Shown here: one piece after another, positions 6,898-14,824 of the stretch
Layout of the letters: each line of letters starts with the position of its first letter
Position numbering within the stretch: position 1 is the stretch's first letter
Notes under the pieces: generated by a model
Told to the model about the DNA's origin: nothing
What the model saw: the letters and a program-made list of their open reading frames with translations, nothing else
Databases searched by the model: none
Program-made: the position numbers and the translations under genes
NCBI GenBank assembly: GCA_004357365.1
Contig: SMVT01000138.1
Coordinates: 1 to 19,790 of the forward strand
DNA length: 19,790 nt
Source: Nitrospina sp.
Lineage (GTDB): Bacteria; Nitrospinota; Nitrospinia; Nitrospinales; Nitrospinaceae
Direction: 5' to 3'

Positions 6898-8265
6898 TTA
6901 CTGGATCATCTCACGGTTCTCCAGACGGGTCCCCGCAGGAATGCGGATCGGCTGGTCGTGTGCGACGAGAGTCACCCGGCCTTTCAGGGATACCTCCCCT
7001 TCGAAGCGGACATCCCCCTCGATCTCCAGGGATTCCAATTCCCGCATATCGGGAATGACCGGAATTCTGTTTTGAAATTCCTCCAGATCGGTGAAGGGTT
7101 CTTTCCAACGGATCAAGGGTAAAGAATTCCGGGCATGGGTAGGATTGCGAACCATTCGCCCGTTTTCAAAAATGAACAGGTCGGACTGGATCAACATCAG
7201 GTCGCTGGTATTTTTGACCGGGAGAAACCGGTCGCGTCCCACTACCAGTCCCTGAGCCCCGTCGAAATTTTCCAGACCGGCCCCTATGGCGGTTTCCAAC
7301 TGGATCACCGGCCGTCCCGCCGCGCGTTTTTCATTGACGATCAGGTTCAGGTCCAGAGGCCCTTGGGCCAACCGCTCCTTCAAATGCCGCAAATGGATCC
7401 AGATATTGTTGGTGTTGAACACCTTGAATTTACCGGACCCGCAAAACTCATCCTCATGCTGTTTCGGCACCTGGGCCAACTCCAGCAGGTGAAGCTTGCC
7501 CCGGGTATCCTGGTACAACGTGCCGCCTTTGATGTCGGCGGGAGTCTTCGGAGTCATTTCCATGACGAAAGGAATACCCTTCGCCAGCATGGCATGCGCG
7601 ATTTTGGGATCCACCACCGCGCCCAGGTTATCGGCATTGGACACGAACAGGATTTCCCGGCCCTCGTTCAGCAACCGATCGATCCAACCCTGATCGTTCA
7701 GGCACGCAAATATATCGCCATGGCCGGGCGGGTACCAGGCGTCTTCGCCTATTAATTCGGGATCGAGCGGCTGGTCTGTATCCTTGTCCAACCGGAGAAA
7801 CCGGTTCTGTTGAAAACATTCGACGGCTACCTGTGCCGGGCGGCTTTCCAAAAGTTTCAGAGTCTCCTGATGGGTATGAAAACTGTTCATCAGCAACAGA
7901 GGAACAGGAATATTCAGGGTTTTTTTGATATGCTCCAGTTGGCGGAGGGCCAAATCGAGAAAGGATTGTCCGTTTTTGACCGCAATGGATGATTTCGGTC
8001 CCGGACACCCCATACTGGTCCCCAAGCCTCCGTTCAATTTGCACATGACGAGATGAGACAGGGCTTCGGCCGTCTCCCGGTCATCGGGATCGGTCAGAGT
8101 GTCGTACGAAACCAGGCGGGACGATGCGGGCGAGCGGATGGCATTCCAGTCGACCGTAGATGTTCCGGAAGCTTTATAGCGTGAGAACAAACGAAGAAAT
8201 TCGGAACGGGCGGGATCGGTCAGTCCCAACCGTTCCAGGGTGTCCTTAAATTCTGATAATTCCAT
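6898..8265 (-). CDS. UTP-glucose-1-phosphate uridylyltransferase, eukaryote-type
   Basis: It makes UDP-glucose from UTP and glucose-1-phosphate, feeding polysaccharide and LPS sugar synthesis and possibly glycogen or trehalose. The nucleotide-binding signature is KLNGGLGTSMGCPGPKS (residues 76-92), the pattern of the UDPGP family found in eukaryotic UGP2 and UAP, not of the usual bacterial GalU. Later blocks such as LFVSNADNLGA, MEMTPKTPADIKGGTL and the FNTNNIW segment fit the same family, and the C-terminal 40 residues look like the left-handed beta-helix. At 455 aa it is somewhat shorter than animal UGP2 (about 500), mainly at the N-terminus. The ATG at 8265 follows a GGGGA site. It diverges from glycogen phosphorylase across 99 bp, which is metabolically sensible because glucose-1-phosphate links the two. 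Confidence 0.9.
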   Translation of the reverse strand: MELSEFKDTLERLGLTDPARSEFLRLFSRYKASGTSTVDWNAIRSPASSRLVSYDTLTDPDDRETAEALSHLVMCKLNGGLGTSMGCPGPKSSIAVKNGQSFLDLALRQLEHIKKTLNIPVPLLLMNSFHTHQETLKLLESRPAQVAVECFQQNRFLRLDKDTDQPLDPELIGEDAWYPPGHGDIFACLNDQGWIDRLLNEGREILFVSNADNLGAVVDPKIAHAMLAKGIPFVMEMTPKTPADIKGGTLYQDTRGKLHLLELAQVPKQHEDEFCGSGKFKVFNTNNIWIHLRHLKERLAQGPLDLNLIVNEKRAAGRPVIQLETAIGAGLENFDGAQGLVVGRDRFLPVKNTSDLMLIQSDLFIFENGRMVRNPTHARNSLPLIRWKEPFTDLEEFQNRIPVIPDMRELESLEIEGDVRFEGEVSLKGRVTLVAHDQPIRIPAGTRLENREMIQ

Positions 8266-8364
8266 TGTTTATCCCCATTCGCCTCAGATAAAATATAGAA
8301 TAAGAGATTTTGAAAGCGCATTCCATTGAAACCGTAACACTCTAGCTGGAGCCCCCGGACTTTT

Positions 8365-10836
8365 ATGCCTGAGCCATCGCAATCCGCCTCCCCCGCCACC
8401 TCCCACAACGGCAACGGCTCGGAGGATTTGAAACGTTCCATCAGAAATCATCTGAAATATTCCCAGGCCCGCGACTGGCCCAGTTCCACCCCGCTGGACC
8501 GGTACAACAGCGTCGCGTTGGCGGTGCGGGACCGACTGGTGGAACGATGGATCAGCACGCAACACAAATATCACGAAAACGACCCCAAACGGATTTACTA
8601 TCTGTCCATGGAATTCCTGGTGGGCCGGGCGTTGAGCAATTATCTGGTCAACCTCGATTTCAAAAATGAGTTCTACCAGGCTCTCAAGGAACTGGGCATC
8701 CGTCTCGAGGAACTGGAGGTCAACGATATCGAAATGGGGCTGGGCAACGGCGGGCTGGGCCGGCTGGCCGCCTGTTATCTGGATTCTATGGCGACCCTCG
8801 GGTTGCCGGCCTACGGTTACGGCATCCGCTACGAATACGGAATCTTCTATCAGAAAATCGTCAACGGCTTCCAGGTGGAAACGGCGGACAACTGGCTGCG
8901 CAAGGGCAATCCCTGGGAAATTCCCCGCCCGGATTATATTTATCCGGTCAAGTTTTACGGGACCACCCGGCAGGGCATCGACGAAGAGGGCCAGCCCGTC
9001 TCCGAATGGGTGGATACCCACGACGACGTCATGGCCATGGCCTACGACATTCCGATCCCCGGTTATCACAATGAAACGGTCAACAACCTGCGCCTCTGGG
9101 GAGCCCGCTCGACCCGGGAGTTCGATCTCGAGGTGTTTAATGAAGGGGACTACATCCAGGCGGTGAGCCGGAAGCATGAATCGGAAACCATTTCCAAGGT
9201 GTTATACCCCAACGACCAAAATATGTGGGGCAAAGAGTTGCGCCTCAAACAGGAATACTTTTTTGTTTCCGCGTCCCTGCAGGACATCATCCGCCGTTAC
9301 AAACGAACCCACGCGACCTACAGCCAGTTCAGCAACAAGGTGGCCATCCAGCTGAACGACGCCCATCCCGCGCTGGCCATCCCGGAGCTGATGCGCATCC
9401 TGGTGGACAAGGAATGCCGCCCATGGGAAGAAGCCTGGGAGATCGCGGTTCAAACTTTCGCGTTCACCAACCATACCGTTCTGCCGGAAGCCCTGGAAAA
9501 ATGGACCGTTGAGTTAATGGCACGGGTACTTCCTCGGCATTTGGAAATCATTTATGAAATCAATCACCGTTTTCTGAAGCTGGCGCGCAAACATTTTCCA
9601 AAAGACGAGAAACGTATCGAGCGGCTGTCGCTGGTGGAAGAAAAACCGGTGAAGTCCATCCGCATGTCCAACCTCGCCATCGTCGGAAGCCACGCGGTCA
9701 ACGGCGTCGCCCAGCTCCATTCGGACATTTTAAAGACCCGGGTGTTCAAGGAATATTACGAGCTGTTTCCGGATCGCTTCCACAACATCACCAACGGCAT
9801 CACGCAACGGCTGTGGCTGAAGTCCTGCAACCCGGAGCTGGCGGCACTGATCACCCGAACCGTGGGCGAGGAATGGACCACCAACCTGGATGTTTTGCGC
9901 CAACTGCTTCCCTACGTCAAGGATAAGGACTTCTGCCGGCAATGGCGGGAGGTGAAACAGAACAACAAAGCGCGGCTCGCCCGGCATATCCAGGAGGAGC
10001 TTTCCATCGAGCTTAATCCGGATTCCCTGTTCGACGTCCAGGTCAAGCGCATTCACGAATACAAACGCCAGCTCCTCTGCGCCCTCCACGCGGTCGCCCT
10101 GTACAACCGCCTCAAGGAGAATCCGTCCGCGGACCCCGTTCCCCGGTCCATTATTTTTGCCGGCAAGGCGGCTCCCGGTTACGAAATGGCCAAACTCGTT
10201 ATCAAGCTGATCAACAGCATTGCAGATAAAATCAACGGCGACCCCGATACCCGCGACCGGCTCAAAGTGGTTTTCGTTCCCAATTACAACGTCACCAAAG
10301 CCGAATGGATCATCCCCGGCGCCGACCTCTCGGAGCAGGTGTCGACGGCGGGGCACGAAGCGTCAGGAACGGGCAACATGAAAATGGCGCTGAACGGTGC
10401 CCTGACCATCGGCACGCTGGACGGGGCGAATATTGAAATCCGTGACCAGGTGGGGAAAGACAATATTTTTATTTTCGGGCTGACGGCGGAGGAAGTCGAA
10501 CACACCCGGACACAAGGGTACCGTCCCAATAAATACTACGAATCCAATCCCGAACTGAAGCAGACGCTCGATATGATCCGGGACGGGTACTTTGCACCCG
10601 GTCATCCGCACATCTTCCAACCGCTGATCGATTCCCTCCTCGTGCATGGCGATCCCTACCGGGTGCTGGTCGATTTCGACGGTTACGCGCAAACCCAAAA
10701 GAAGGTGGAACAATTGTACCTGGATCCCGAAACCTGGACGCGCAAATCCATCATCAACTCGGCCAATATGGGAATGTTTTCGAGCGACCGCTCCATCCGC
10801 GACTATTGCCGCCTGATCTGGAATATTGAACCCTGA
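8365..10836 (+). CDS. glgP: Glycogen/alpha-glucan phosphorylase
   Basis: It releases glucose-1-phosphate from the non-reducing ends of glycogen or maltodextrin using phosphate and PLP. The 823-aa length matches the family (about 800-840). Conserved blocks run the whole length: YYLSMEFLVGRALSNYL near residue 75, GLGNGGLGRLAACYLDS, the GYGIRYEYGIFYQ segment, FTNHTVLPEALEKW, NITNGITQRLW, VQVKRIHEYKRQLL, and the PLP site HEASGTGNMKMALNG with the lysine at K673. A serine/proline-rich N-terminal 20 residues look flexible. No phosphorylation-site extension typical of the animal enzyme is obvious. The ribosome site is weak. It is divergent from UDP-glucose pyrophosphorylase and followed 34 bp downstream by an unrecognised gene, probably co-transcribed. 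Confidence 0.97.
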   Translation: MPEPSQSASPATSHNGNGSEDLKRSIRNHLKYSQARDWPSSTPLDRYNSVALAVRDRLVERWISTQHKYHENDPKRIYYLSMEFLVGRALSNYLVNLDFKNEFYQALKELGIRLEELEVNDIEMGLGNGGLGRLAACYLDSMATLGLPAYGYGIRYEYGIFYQKIVNGFQVETADNWLRKGNPWEIPRPDYIYPVKFYGTTRQGIDEEGQPVSEWVDTHDDVMAMAYDIPIPGYHNETVNNLRLWGARSTREFDLEVFNEGDYIQAVSRKHESETISKVLYPNDQNMWGKELRLKQEYFFVSASLQDIIRRYKRTHATYSQFSNKVAIQLNDAHPALAIPELMRILVDKECRPWEEAWEIAVQTFAFTNHTVLPEALEKWTVELMARVLPRHLEIIYEINHRFLKLARKHFPKDEKRIERLSLVEEKPVKSIRMSNLAIVGSHAVNGVAQLHSDILKTRVFKEYYELFPDRFHNITNGITQRLWLKSCNPELAALITRTVGEEWTTNLDVLRQLLPYVKDKDFCRQWREVKQNNKARLARHIQEELSIELNPDSLFDVQVKRIHEYKRQLLCALHAVALYNRLKENPSADPVPRSIIFAGKAAPGYEMAKLVIKLINSIADKINGDPDTRDRLKVVFVPNYNVTKAEWIIPGADLSEQVSTAGHEASGTGNMKMALNGALTIGTLDGANIEIRDQVGKDNIFIFGLTAEEVEHTRTQGYRPNKYYESNPELKQTLDMIRDGYFAPGHPHIFQPLIDSLLVHGDPYRVLVDFDGYAQTQKKVEQLYLDPETWTRKSIINSANMGMFSSDRSIRDYCRLIWNIEP

Positions 10837-10870
10837 TGGAGCGTGCCCCGGCCCTCGACCGTTTCCCGTC

Positions 10871-11542
10871 ATGCTGGTATTTAAAAAAAATATCTACTTC
10901 AATCCCATACCACCGAAAACTCCCGGCGGCCCCAAAGAGTTCCGGGATGCGGCGGATCCCAGTCCCCTGCCCTTCAACTTCATCCACCGGGCCCTGAGCA
11001 ACGCCCAGAACCTGTTTCAGGAAATATGGGAAACGAAAGACCGTGAAACGTCCGACCGGTTGGGTATTCTGTTCCCTCACACTGCGCGCCTGGGCGGCGC
11101 CACGATTCTGGGCGACCTGTCGCACCGGTTATTCACCGGGCTGACGCAACCCCAACACTGGTTTTCCATGAACTGTTATCACCAATGCTTTCTTTACGAT
11201 TGCCTCCTGGACGTGGTGGAAGATTACAGTTATAACGGTAAAGCGGAACGCCGGGAACTGTTTCCCGAAATGGACGGGCGGGAAATGGATTTCAACCGGT
11301 TCCTCCTTGAATATTTTTTCAACACCACCTTTCTGATCGCCCCCGAACGCTTCAACCGGATGACCCCGGCAGAAAAAAAACAGTTGTTACGGTCCCCCGA
11401 TTTCGGGGATGACTTTCCCCAACTCAGACAATTCGCTGACCCGGAGGATCCGACCCTGGGGAAGGTGATCAATTGCATTCCTCCTTCACCGGAGGATCTG
11501 GAACTGAAACTTCTGGAGCACAATCCTTACCCTGTCGTTTGA
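10871..11542 (+). CDS. Hypothetical protein downstream of glycogen phosphorylase
   Basis: I do not recognise this 223-aa protein. It has no signal peptide or clear membrane helix, so it is probably cytosolic. The N-terminal 35 residues are proline-rich (FNPIPPKTPGGPK). The middle has mostly helical-looking sequence with a compact Cys/His cluster, NCYHQCFLYDCLLD (C102, H104, C106, C111), that could bind a metal. Residues 115-155 are acidic and aromatic (VVEDY, FLLEYFFN), and the C-terminus is acidic (SPEDLELKLLEHN). The ATG at 10871 is chosen because the frame upstream reaches only a TTG (10826) inside glgP; neither has a good ribosome site. Codon use looks like its neighbours and the frame stays open to 11542 without competing genes. 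Its place after glgP suggests a link to glucan metabolism, but nothing in the sequence proves it. Confidence 0.7.
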   Translation: MLVFKKNIYFNPIPPKTPGGPKEFRDAADPSPLPFNFIHRALSNAQNLFQEIWETKDRETSDRLGILFPHTARLGGATILGDLSHRLFTGLTQPQHWFSMNCYHQCFLYDCLLDVVEDYSYNGKAERRELFPEMDGREMDFNRFLLEYFFNTTFLIAPERFNRMTPAEKKQLLRSPDFGDDFPQLRQFADPEDPTLGKVINCIPPSPEDLELKLLEHNPYPVV

Positions 11543-11667
11543 TGCCGTTTCGAAAAGGCGTCCCCTCCGCTACTTTATATTTGATAGAATGAAACCGCAC
11601 GCGGCCCCGAAAAAAGACCAACGGGCCTTCTCACACTCAACTCTATACTTTTGCGATTGAGGTTCCC

Positions 11668-13218
11668 TTGCAGAAAGTGGTGACCGCAAGTGAAATGCAG
11701 GCGATCGACCGCTCGGCGATCGAGAACTTCGGCATTCCCGGCTTGGTGCTCATGGAAAACGCGGGGCTGGCGGCGGCTTGCCTGATTCATGAAAAAGTTT
11801 CCGACCTGATGGAGAAAAAAATCCTCATCGTGTGCGGCAAAGGCAATAACGGCGGCGACGGGTTCGTGATCGCCCGCCACCTGTTCATCGACGGGGTCAC
11901 CGTGGACGTTCTCTTGCTGGGCAAACGCAAGCAGTTGAAAGCCGACGCACGGGTCAACGCGGATATTGCGTTCAAGATGGGCATTCCCATACATGAAGTC
12001 AGCGAAAAAAATCTCAAGGACCAAAACCATCTCTTCCGTCATTGCCACATCATCGTCGACGCCCTGTTTGGCACCGGACTCTCCAAACCCGCTGCGGGCC
12101 TTTACGCCAAGGTCATCAAAAAAATAAACGCCGCCAAAAAATACGTGGTTGCGGTCGATATCCCTTCGGGATGGGACTCCGACTCGGGCCGGGCCATCGG
12201 CCCCGCCGTCCAGGCCAACATCACCGCCGCGTTGGCCCTTTTAAAGCGCAGTCACCTGCTGTTTCCCGCGGCGGAATACATGGGCGAGGTCCAGATCCTC
12301 GACATCAGTATTCCCCATGCGGCGACCGAGACGCAGGACATCACCGTCGCCTGGCTGGAACAGGAGGACGTTCAATCCATGTTACCCAAACGGTCGACCA
12401 ATACCCACAAGGGCGATTACGGCCATGCCCTGGTGGTCGCGGGTTCCAAAGGCAAGGGCGGCGCCGCCGGTTTGACGGCGTTGGCGGCTCTGCGCGCCGG
12501 AGCGGGGCTGGTCACTTTGGCGGTTCCCGAATCCTGTTACCAGGCGCTGGAGTTCCATCCGCTGGAAACCATGACGGCGGCTCTGCCGGAAACCAAAAGC
12601 GGAAGCCTGTCCACCCAGGCGATCGATGCCATCCTGAAACACCTGGAAGGCAAAAACGCGCTGGCGATCGGACCGGGACTCTCCACCGAGAAAGAAACGG
12701 TGAAACTGCTGGCGGCCCTTCTGCCGCAGGTGGAATGCCCGTTGGTGATCGATGCCGACGGCATTAACGGTCTCGGCAAAAACGGCGCCCTGATCGATCG
12801 CATCCGGACCGAAACCGTATTGACGCCTCATCCCAAGGAAATGTCCCGCCTCTCCGGGTGGAGCGTGCCGGACATCCTGGATCAGCGGATCGAACGCACC
12901 CAGGAATTCGCGCAACAGCATCACGTCACCCTGCTCCTCAAGGGAGCGCGCACGCTGATCGGGTTCGCAGACGGGACAGTGCTGATCAATCCCACCGGCA
13001 ACCCGGGCCTGGCCACCGCCGGCTCCGGCGACGTGTTGACGGGACTGATTGCGGGGCTGGTTGCGCAGGGCCTGAGCGTGCCCTCGGCCACCGCCGCCGG
13101 TGCTTTTATTCACGGCATGGCGGGAGACCTGTACGCGGAGGCCCACCACGAAATCCCGCTCATCGCCGGCGATCTGTTAAACACGATCCCGGAAGCCTTT
13201 AAAAGGATTCTTACTTGA
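11668..13218 (+). CDS. nnr: Bifunctional NAD(P)H-hydrate epimerase / ADP-dependent dehydratase
   Basis: It repairs hydrated NAD(P)H: the N-terminal half interconverts R- and S-NAD(P)HX and the C-terminal half dehydrates S-NAD(P)HX using ADP. The 516-aa length is typical of the fused protein (YjeF type). The epimerase part (about 1-215) has the GIPGLVLMENAG opening, the GKGNNGGDGFVIARHL nucleotide loop (N60 to F66) and the VDALFGTGL and VVAVDIPSGWDSD blocks. The dehydratase part (about 235-516) has GDYGHALVVAGSKGKGGAA, VIDADGINGL, LTPHPKEMSRL and GNPGLATAGSGDVLTGL, with the probable catalytic D455. The start is a TTG with a GAGG site 5 nt upstream; GTG codons at 11677 and 11680 are alternatives. 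Its stop codon overlaps the tsaE start. Confidence 0.95.
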   Translation: MQKVVTASEMQAIDRSAIENFGIPGLVLMENAGLAAACLIHEKVSDLMEKKILIVCGKGNNGGDGFVIARHLFIDGVTVDVLLLGKRKQLKADARVNADIAFKMGIPIHEVSEKNLKDQNHLFRHCHIIVDALFGTGLSKPAAGLYAKVIKKINAAKKYVVAVDIPSGWDSDSGRAIGPAVQANITAALALLKRSHLLFPAAEYMGEVQILDISIPHAATETQDITVAWLEQEDVQSMLPKRSTNTHKGDYGHALVVAGSKGKGGAAGLTALAALRAGAGLVTLAVPESCYQALEFHPLETMTAALPETKSGSLSTQAIDAILKHLEGKNALAIGPGLSTEKETVKLLAALLPQVECPLVIDADGINGLGKNGALIDRIRTETVLTPHPKEMSRLSGWSVPDILDQRIERTQEFAQQHHVTLLLKGARTLIGFADGTVLINPTGNPGLATAGSGDVLTGLIAGLVAQGLSVPSATAAGAFIHGMAGDLYAEAHHEIPLIAGDLLNTIPEAFKRILT

Positions 13219-13703
13219 ACAAACAGTTTGAAACCCAATCTCCCGAAGAGACCTTCAGCCTGGGAGAGAAAATAGGACGCCATTTGACAGCGGGGGACAT
13301 CGTTTGCCTGTTCGGCGACTTGGGTTCCGGTAAAACCACGCTGACCCAGGGCATCGCACGCGGGCTCGGTGTGCCGAAGGAAGCCTATGTCCGAAGCCCG
13401 ACCTTCACCCTGGTCAATCAATATGAGGGAAAACTTCCGGTATTTCATATCGACCTGTATCGCATCGCTTCCTTACAGGACCTGGAAAATCTGGGTTTGG
13501 AGGAAACCCTGGGAAGCGGAGGGGTGGCCATAGTGGAATGGGCGGAAAAATTATTTGACGCGAAACAGCCGGAAATTCCCCTGCTGGGAATGGCGCGGTG
13601 GTTGGAAATCCATATCCAGATCGAACAGAAGGATACCCGCAAATTCGAGCTGACAGCCCGCCATATGGGACCGGCCGGGCATCCTGTTTTCACTTTACAA
13701 TAG
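13215..13703 (+). CDS. tsaE: tRNA t6A biosynthesis ATPase TsaE
   Basis: This P-loop protein works with TsaB and TsaD to make the N6-threonylcarbamoyladenosine at position 37 of ANN-decoding tRNAs. The 162-aa length is normal. The Walker A loop is GDLGSGKTT (residues 34-42). It is followed by the family blocks VRSPTFTLVNQYEG, FHIDLYRI and VAIVEWAEKL, whose acidic and aromatic residues surround the nucleotide. The start is a TTG whose bases overlap the nnr TGA stop (TTGA), with an AAGGA site 7 nt upstream, so nnr and tsaE are translationally coupled. The nnr-tsaE pairing is common and in E. coli they are also neighbours. The last 30 residues are the least conserved. Confidence 0.94.
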   Translation: MNKQFETQSPEETFSLGEKIGRHLTAGDIVCLFGDLGSGKTTLTQGIARGLGVPKEAYVRSPTFTLVNQYEGKLPVFHIDLYRIASLQDLENLGLEETLGSGGVAIVEWAEKLFDAKQPEIPLLGMARWLEIHIQIEQKDTRKFELTARHMGPAGHPVFTLQ

Positions 13704-13729
13704 ATGTGCATTATGGCAATATCCAGGAT

Positions 13730-13745
13730 TGGTACATCATTTGCA
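13730..13745 (+). promoter_or_regulatory. Candidate sigma-54 promoter upstream of lptC-lptA-lptB-rpoN
   Basis: TGGTAC at 13730-13735 and TTGCA at 13741-13745 are separated by 5 bp. This matches the sigma-54 consensus TGGCAC-N5-TTGCA with one mismatch. The invariant GG (13731-13732) and GC (13743-13744) have the required 10-bp separation. Transcription would start near 13756, only about 10 nt before the lptC ATG, so the leader is unusually short. The site is in the right orientation and in the intergenic gap. A weaker sigma-70-like TTTACA at 13694-13699, with CAATAT 17 nt on, also lies upstream. Confidence 0.5.
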
Positions 13746-13765
13746 TGTAAACCTGAAGTCTCCTT

Positions 13766-14206
13766 ATGCTAGCCAACAAGATTCGAAAATTACTATTGGG
13801 CTTGATTCTGCTGTTGCTGGCGGTTTCTACCTTCAGTTTGATCAACTTATTGAATAAAGATGCTTTACCCTTAGAAACCCTGAAATTAATGAGCAAGAAT
13901 GTCGATATCGAGATCGAAAATTTCGAAGTAACACATGAGGTTTTGGGTAAAAAAGTATGGAAAATAAAGGCAAAAGAAGCTCAGATAAAAAATAAGGAAA
14001 ACAAAATTATCCTGACTGACGTCATGGTGACTTTGAACGGAGATGAGGGCCGGAAATCCACCATTTCGGCGGATTCGGGAACCATCAACCGGGAAACGAA
14101 AGACATCCAGCTGGAGGGCCATGTTAAATTCAAGGCAGATGCCGACAGTTTTTTCAATCCGTTTCAAAAACCGGATGCCCCAACCCAAAAACCCGACAAC
14201 CCATAA
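13766..14206 (+). CDS. lptC: LPS export protein LptC, short form
   Basis: LptC is anchored in the inner membrane and passes LPS from the LptB2FG transporter to LptA. The 146-aa chain has one N-terminal membrane helix (about residues 8-28) and then a periplasmic domain. The pattern VWKIKAKEAQI, then TISADSGTINRETKDIQLEGHVKF, is the LptC/LptA beta-jellyroll signature. Typical LptC is about 190 aa, and here the last strands after the LEGHVKF motif are replaced by a short proline-rich tail (DAPTQKPDNP). It may be a natural short form. No frameshift is visible, and lptA begins 12 bp later. The start precedes the membrane helix at the usual distance, although the ribosome site is poor. Confidence 0.8.
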   Translation: MLANKIRKLLLGLILLLLAVSTFSLINLLNKDALPLETLKLMSKNVDIEIENFEVTHEVLGKKVWKIKAKEAQIKNKENKIILTDVMVTLNGDEGRKSTISADSGTINRETKDIQLEGHVKFKADADSFFNPFQKPDAPTQKPDNP

Positions 14207-14218
14207 AGGAAGCCACCC

Positions 14219-14779
14219 TTGCGAACCTTTAAATCCCTACTGCTGATATGGATCGGCCTTTCTCTGATAGGCCCCGCCACCGCCTTGTCCCAGAAGGCCA
14301 GAGATTCTATCCAACCGAATAATGAAAATCAGTCGATTGAAATCCAATCCGATAAGTTGCTGTCCCTCAATGAAGGCAAAAAATTCATTTTTAGCGGCAA
14401 TGTGGTGAGCACTTGGGGCGATCTGGAGATCCGGTCCGATATTCTGGAGGTTTATGCCAATCCGAAAAGCAAAGTGAGCCGGAAGAATGTCACCGCCGAT
14501 CCGGGTCAGGCGCGGCAGGATCTGGACAAAATCATTGCCATCGGCAATGTGGAAATTAAAAAGGGAGACCGGCGGGCCAAGGGAGACCGCGCGCTTTATG
14601 ATAATAAAAAGCAGATTATCATTATTACCGGAGAACCGTACGCCACCGCCTGGGAAGCGGACAATATCATCAAGGGCGGGAAGATGACCTTCTATCTGGA
14701 GCGGGATTTGTTTGAAGTCAATGATCGTGTGAGTCTGGTCCTATTCCCCAAAAACCCACCTCCGGAAAAGAAGCGATAA
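14219..14779 (+). CDS. lptA: LPS transport periplasmic protein LptA
   Basis: LptA forms the periplasmic bridge that carries LPS between LptC and the outer-membrane LptD. The 186-aa protein has a signal peptide with likely cleavage after ATA at residue 22. The mature part shows the repeated beta-jellyroll pattern: IEIQSDKLLSLNEGKKFIFSGNVVSTWGD, IRSDILEVYA, IIAIGNVEIKKGDRRAKGDRALYD and ITGEPYATAWEADNIIKGGKMTFYLERD. The C-terminus is basic (PPPEKKR). The start is a TTG with an AAAGGA ribosome site (14205-14210) 8 nt upstream. It lies 12 bp after lptC and 45 bp before lptB. The family is confident from both sequence and neighbours. Confidence 0.9.
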   Translation: MRTFKSLLLIWIGLSLIGPATALSQKARDSIQPNNENQSIEIQSDKLLSLNEGKKFIFSGNVVSTWGDLEIRSDILEVYANPKSKVSRKNVTADPGQARQDLDKIIAIGNVEIKKGDRRAKGDRALYDNKKQIIIITGEPYATAWEADNIIKGGKMTFYLERDLFEVNDRVSLVLFPKNPPPEKKR

Positions 14780-14824
14780 CGGTGTCCTATTCGACATAAA
14801 CCCGGGCCGTCCCTTAAGAAAACT

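Noticed and set aside
8284..9177. 297-aa open frame on the minus strand
   Set aside because: It is antisense to glgP and low in complexity (runs of Gly, Val, His, Gln); it is a shadow of the high-GC codon pattern.
9730..10356. 208-aa open frame on the minus strand
   Set aside because: It is antisense to the conserved centre of glgP and lacks a ribosome site or known motif.
11603..11628. GGCCC/GGGCC inverted repeat between the hypothetical gene and nnr
   Set aside because: Only 5 bp of stem around a long loop and no U-run, so it is too weak to call a terminator.
12382..13149. 255-aa open frame on the minus strand
   Set aside because: It mirrors the dehydratase half of nnr, whose motifs are in the plus frame.
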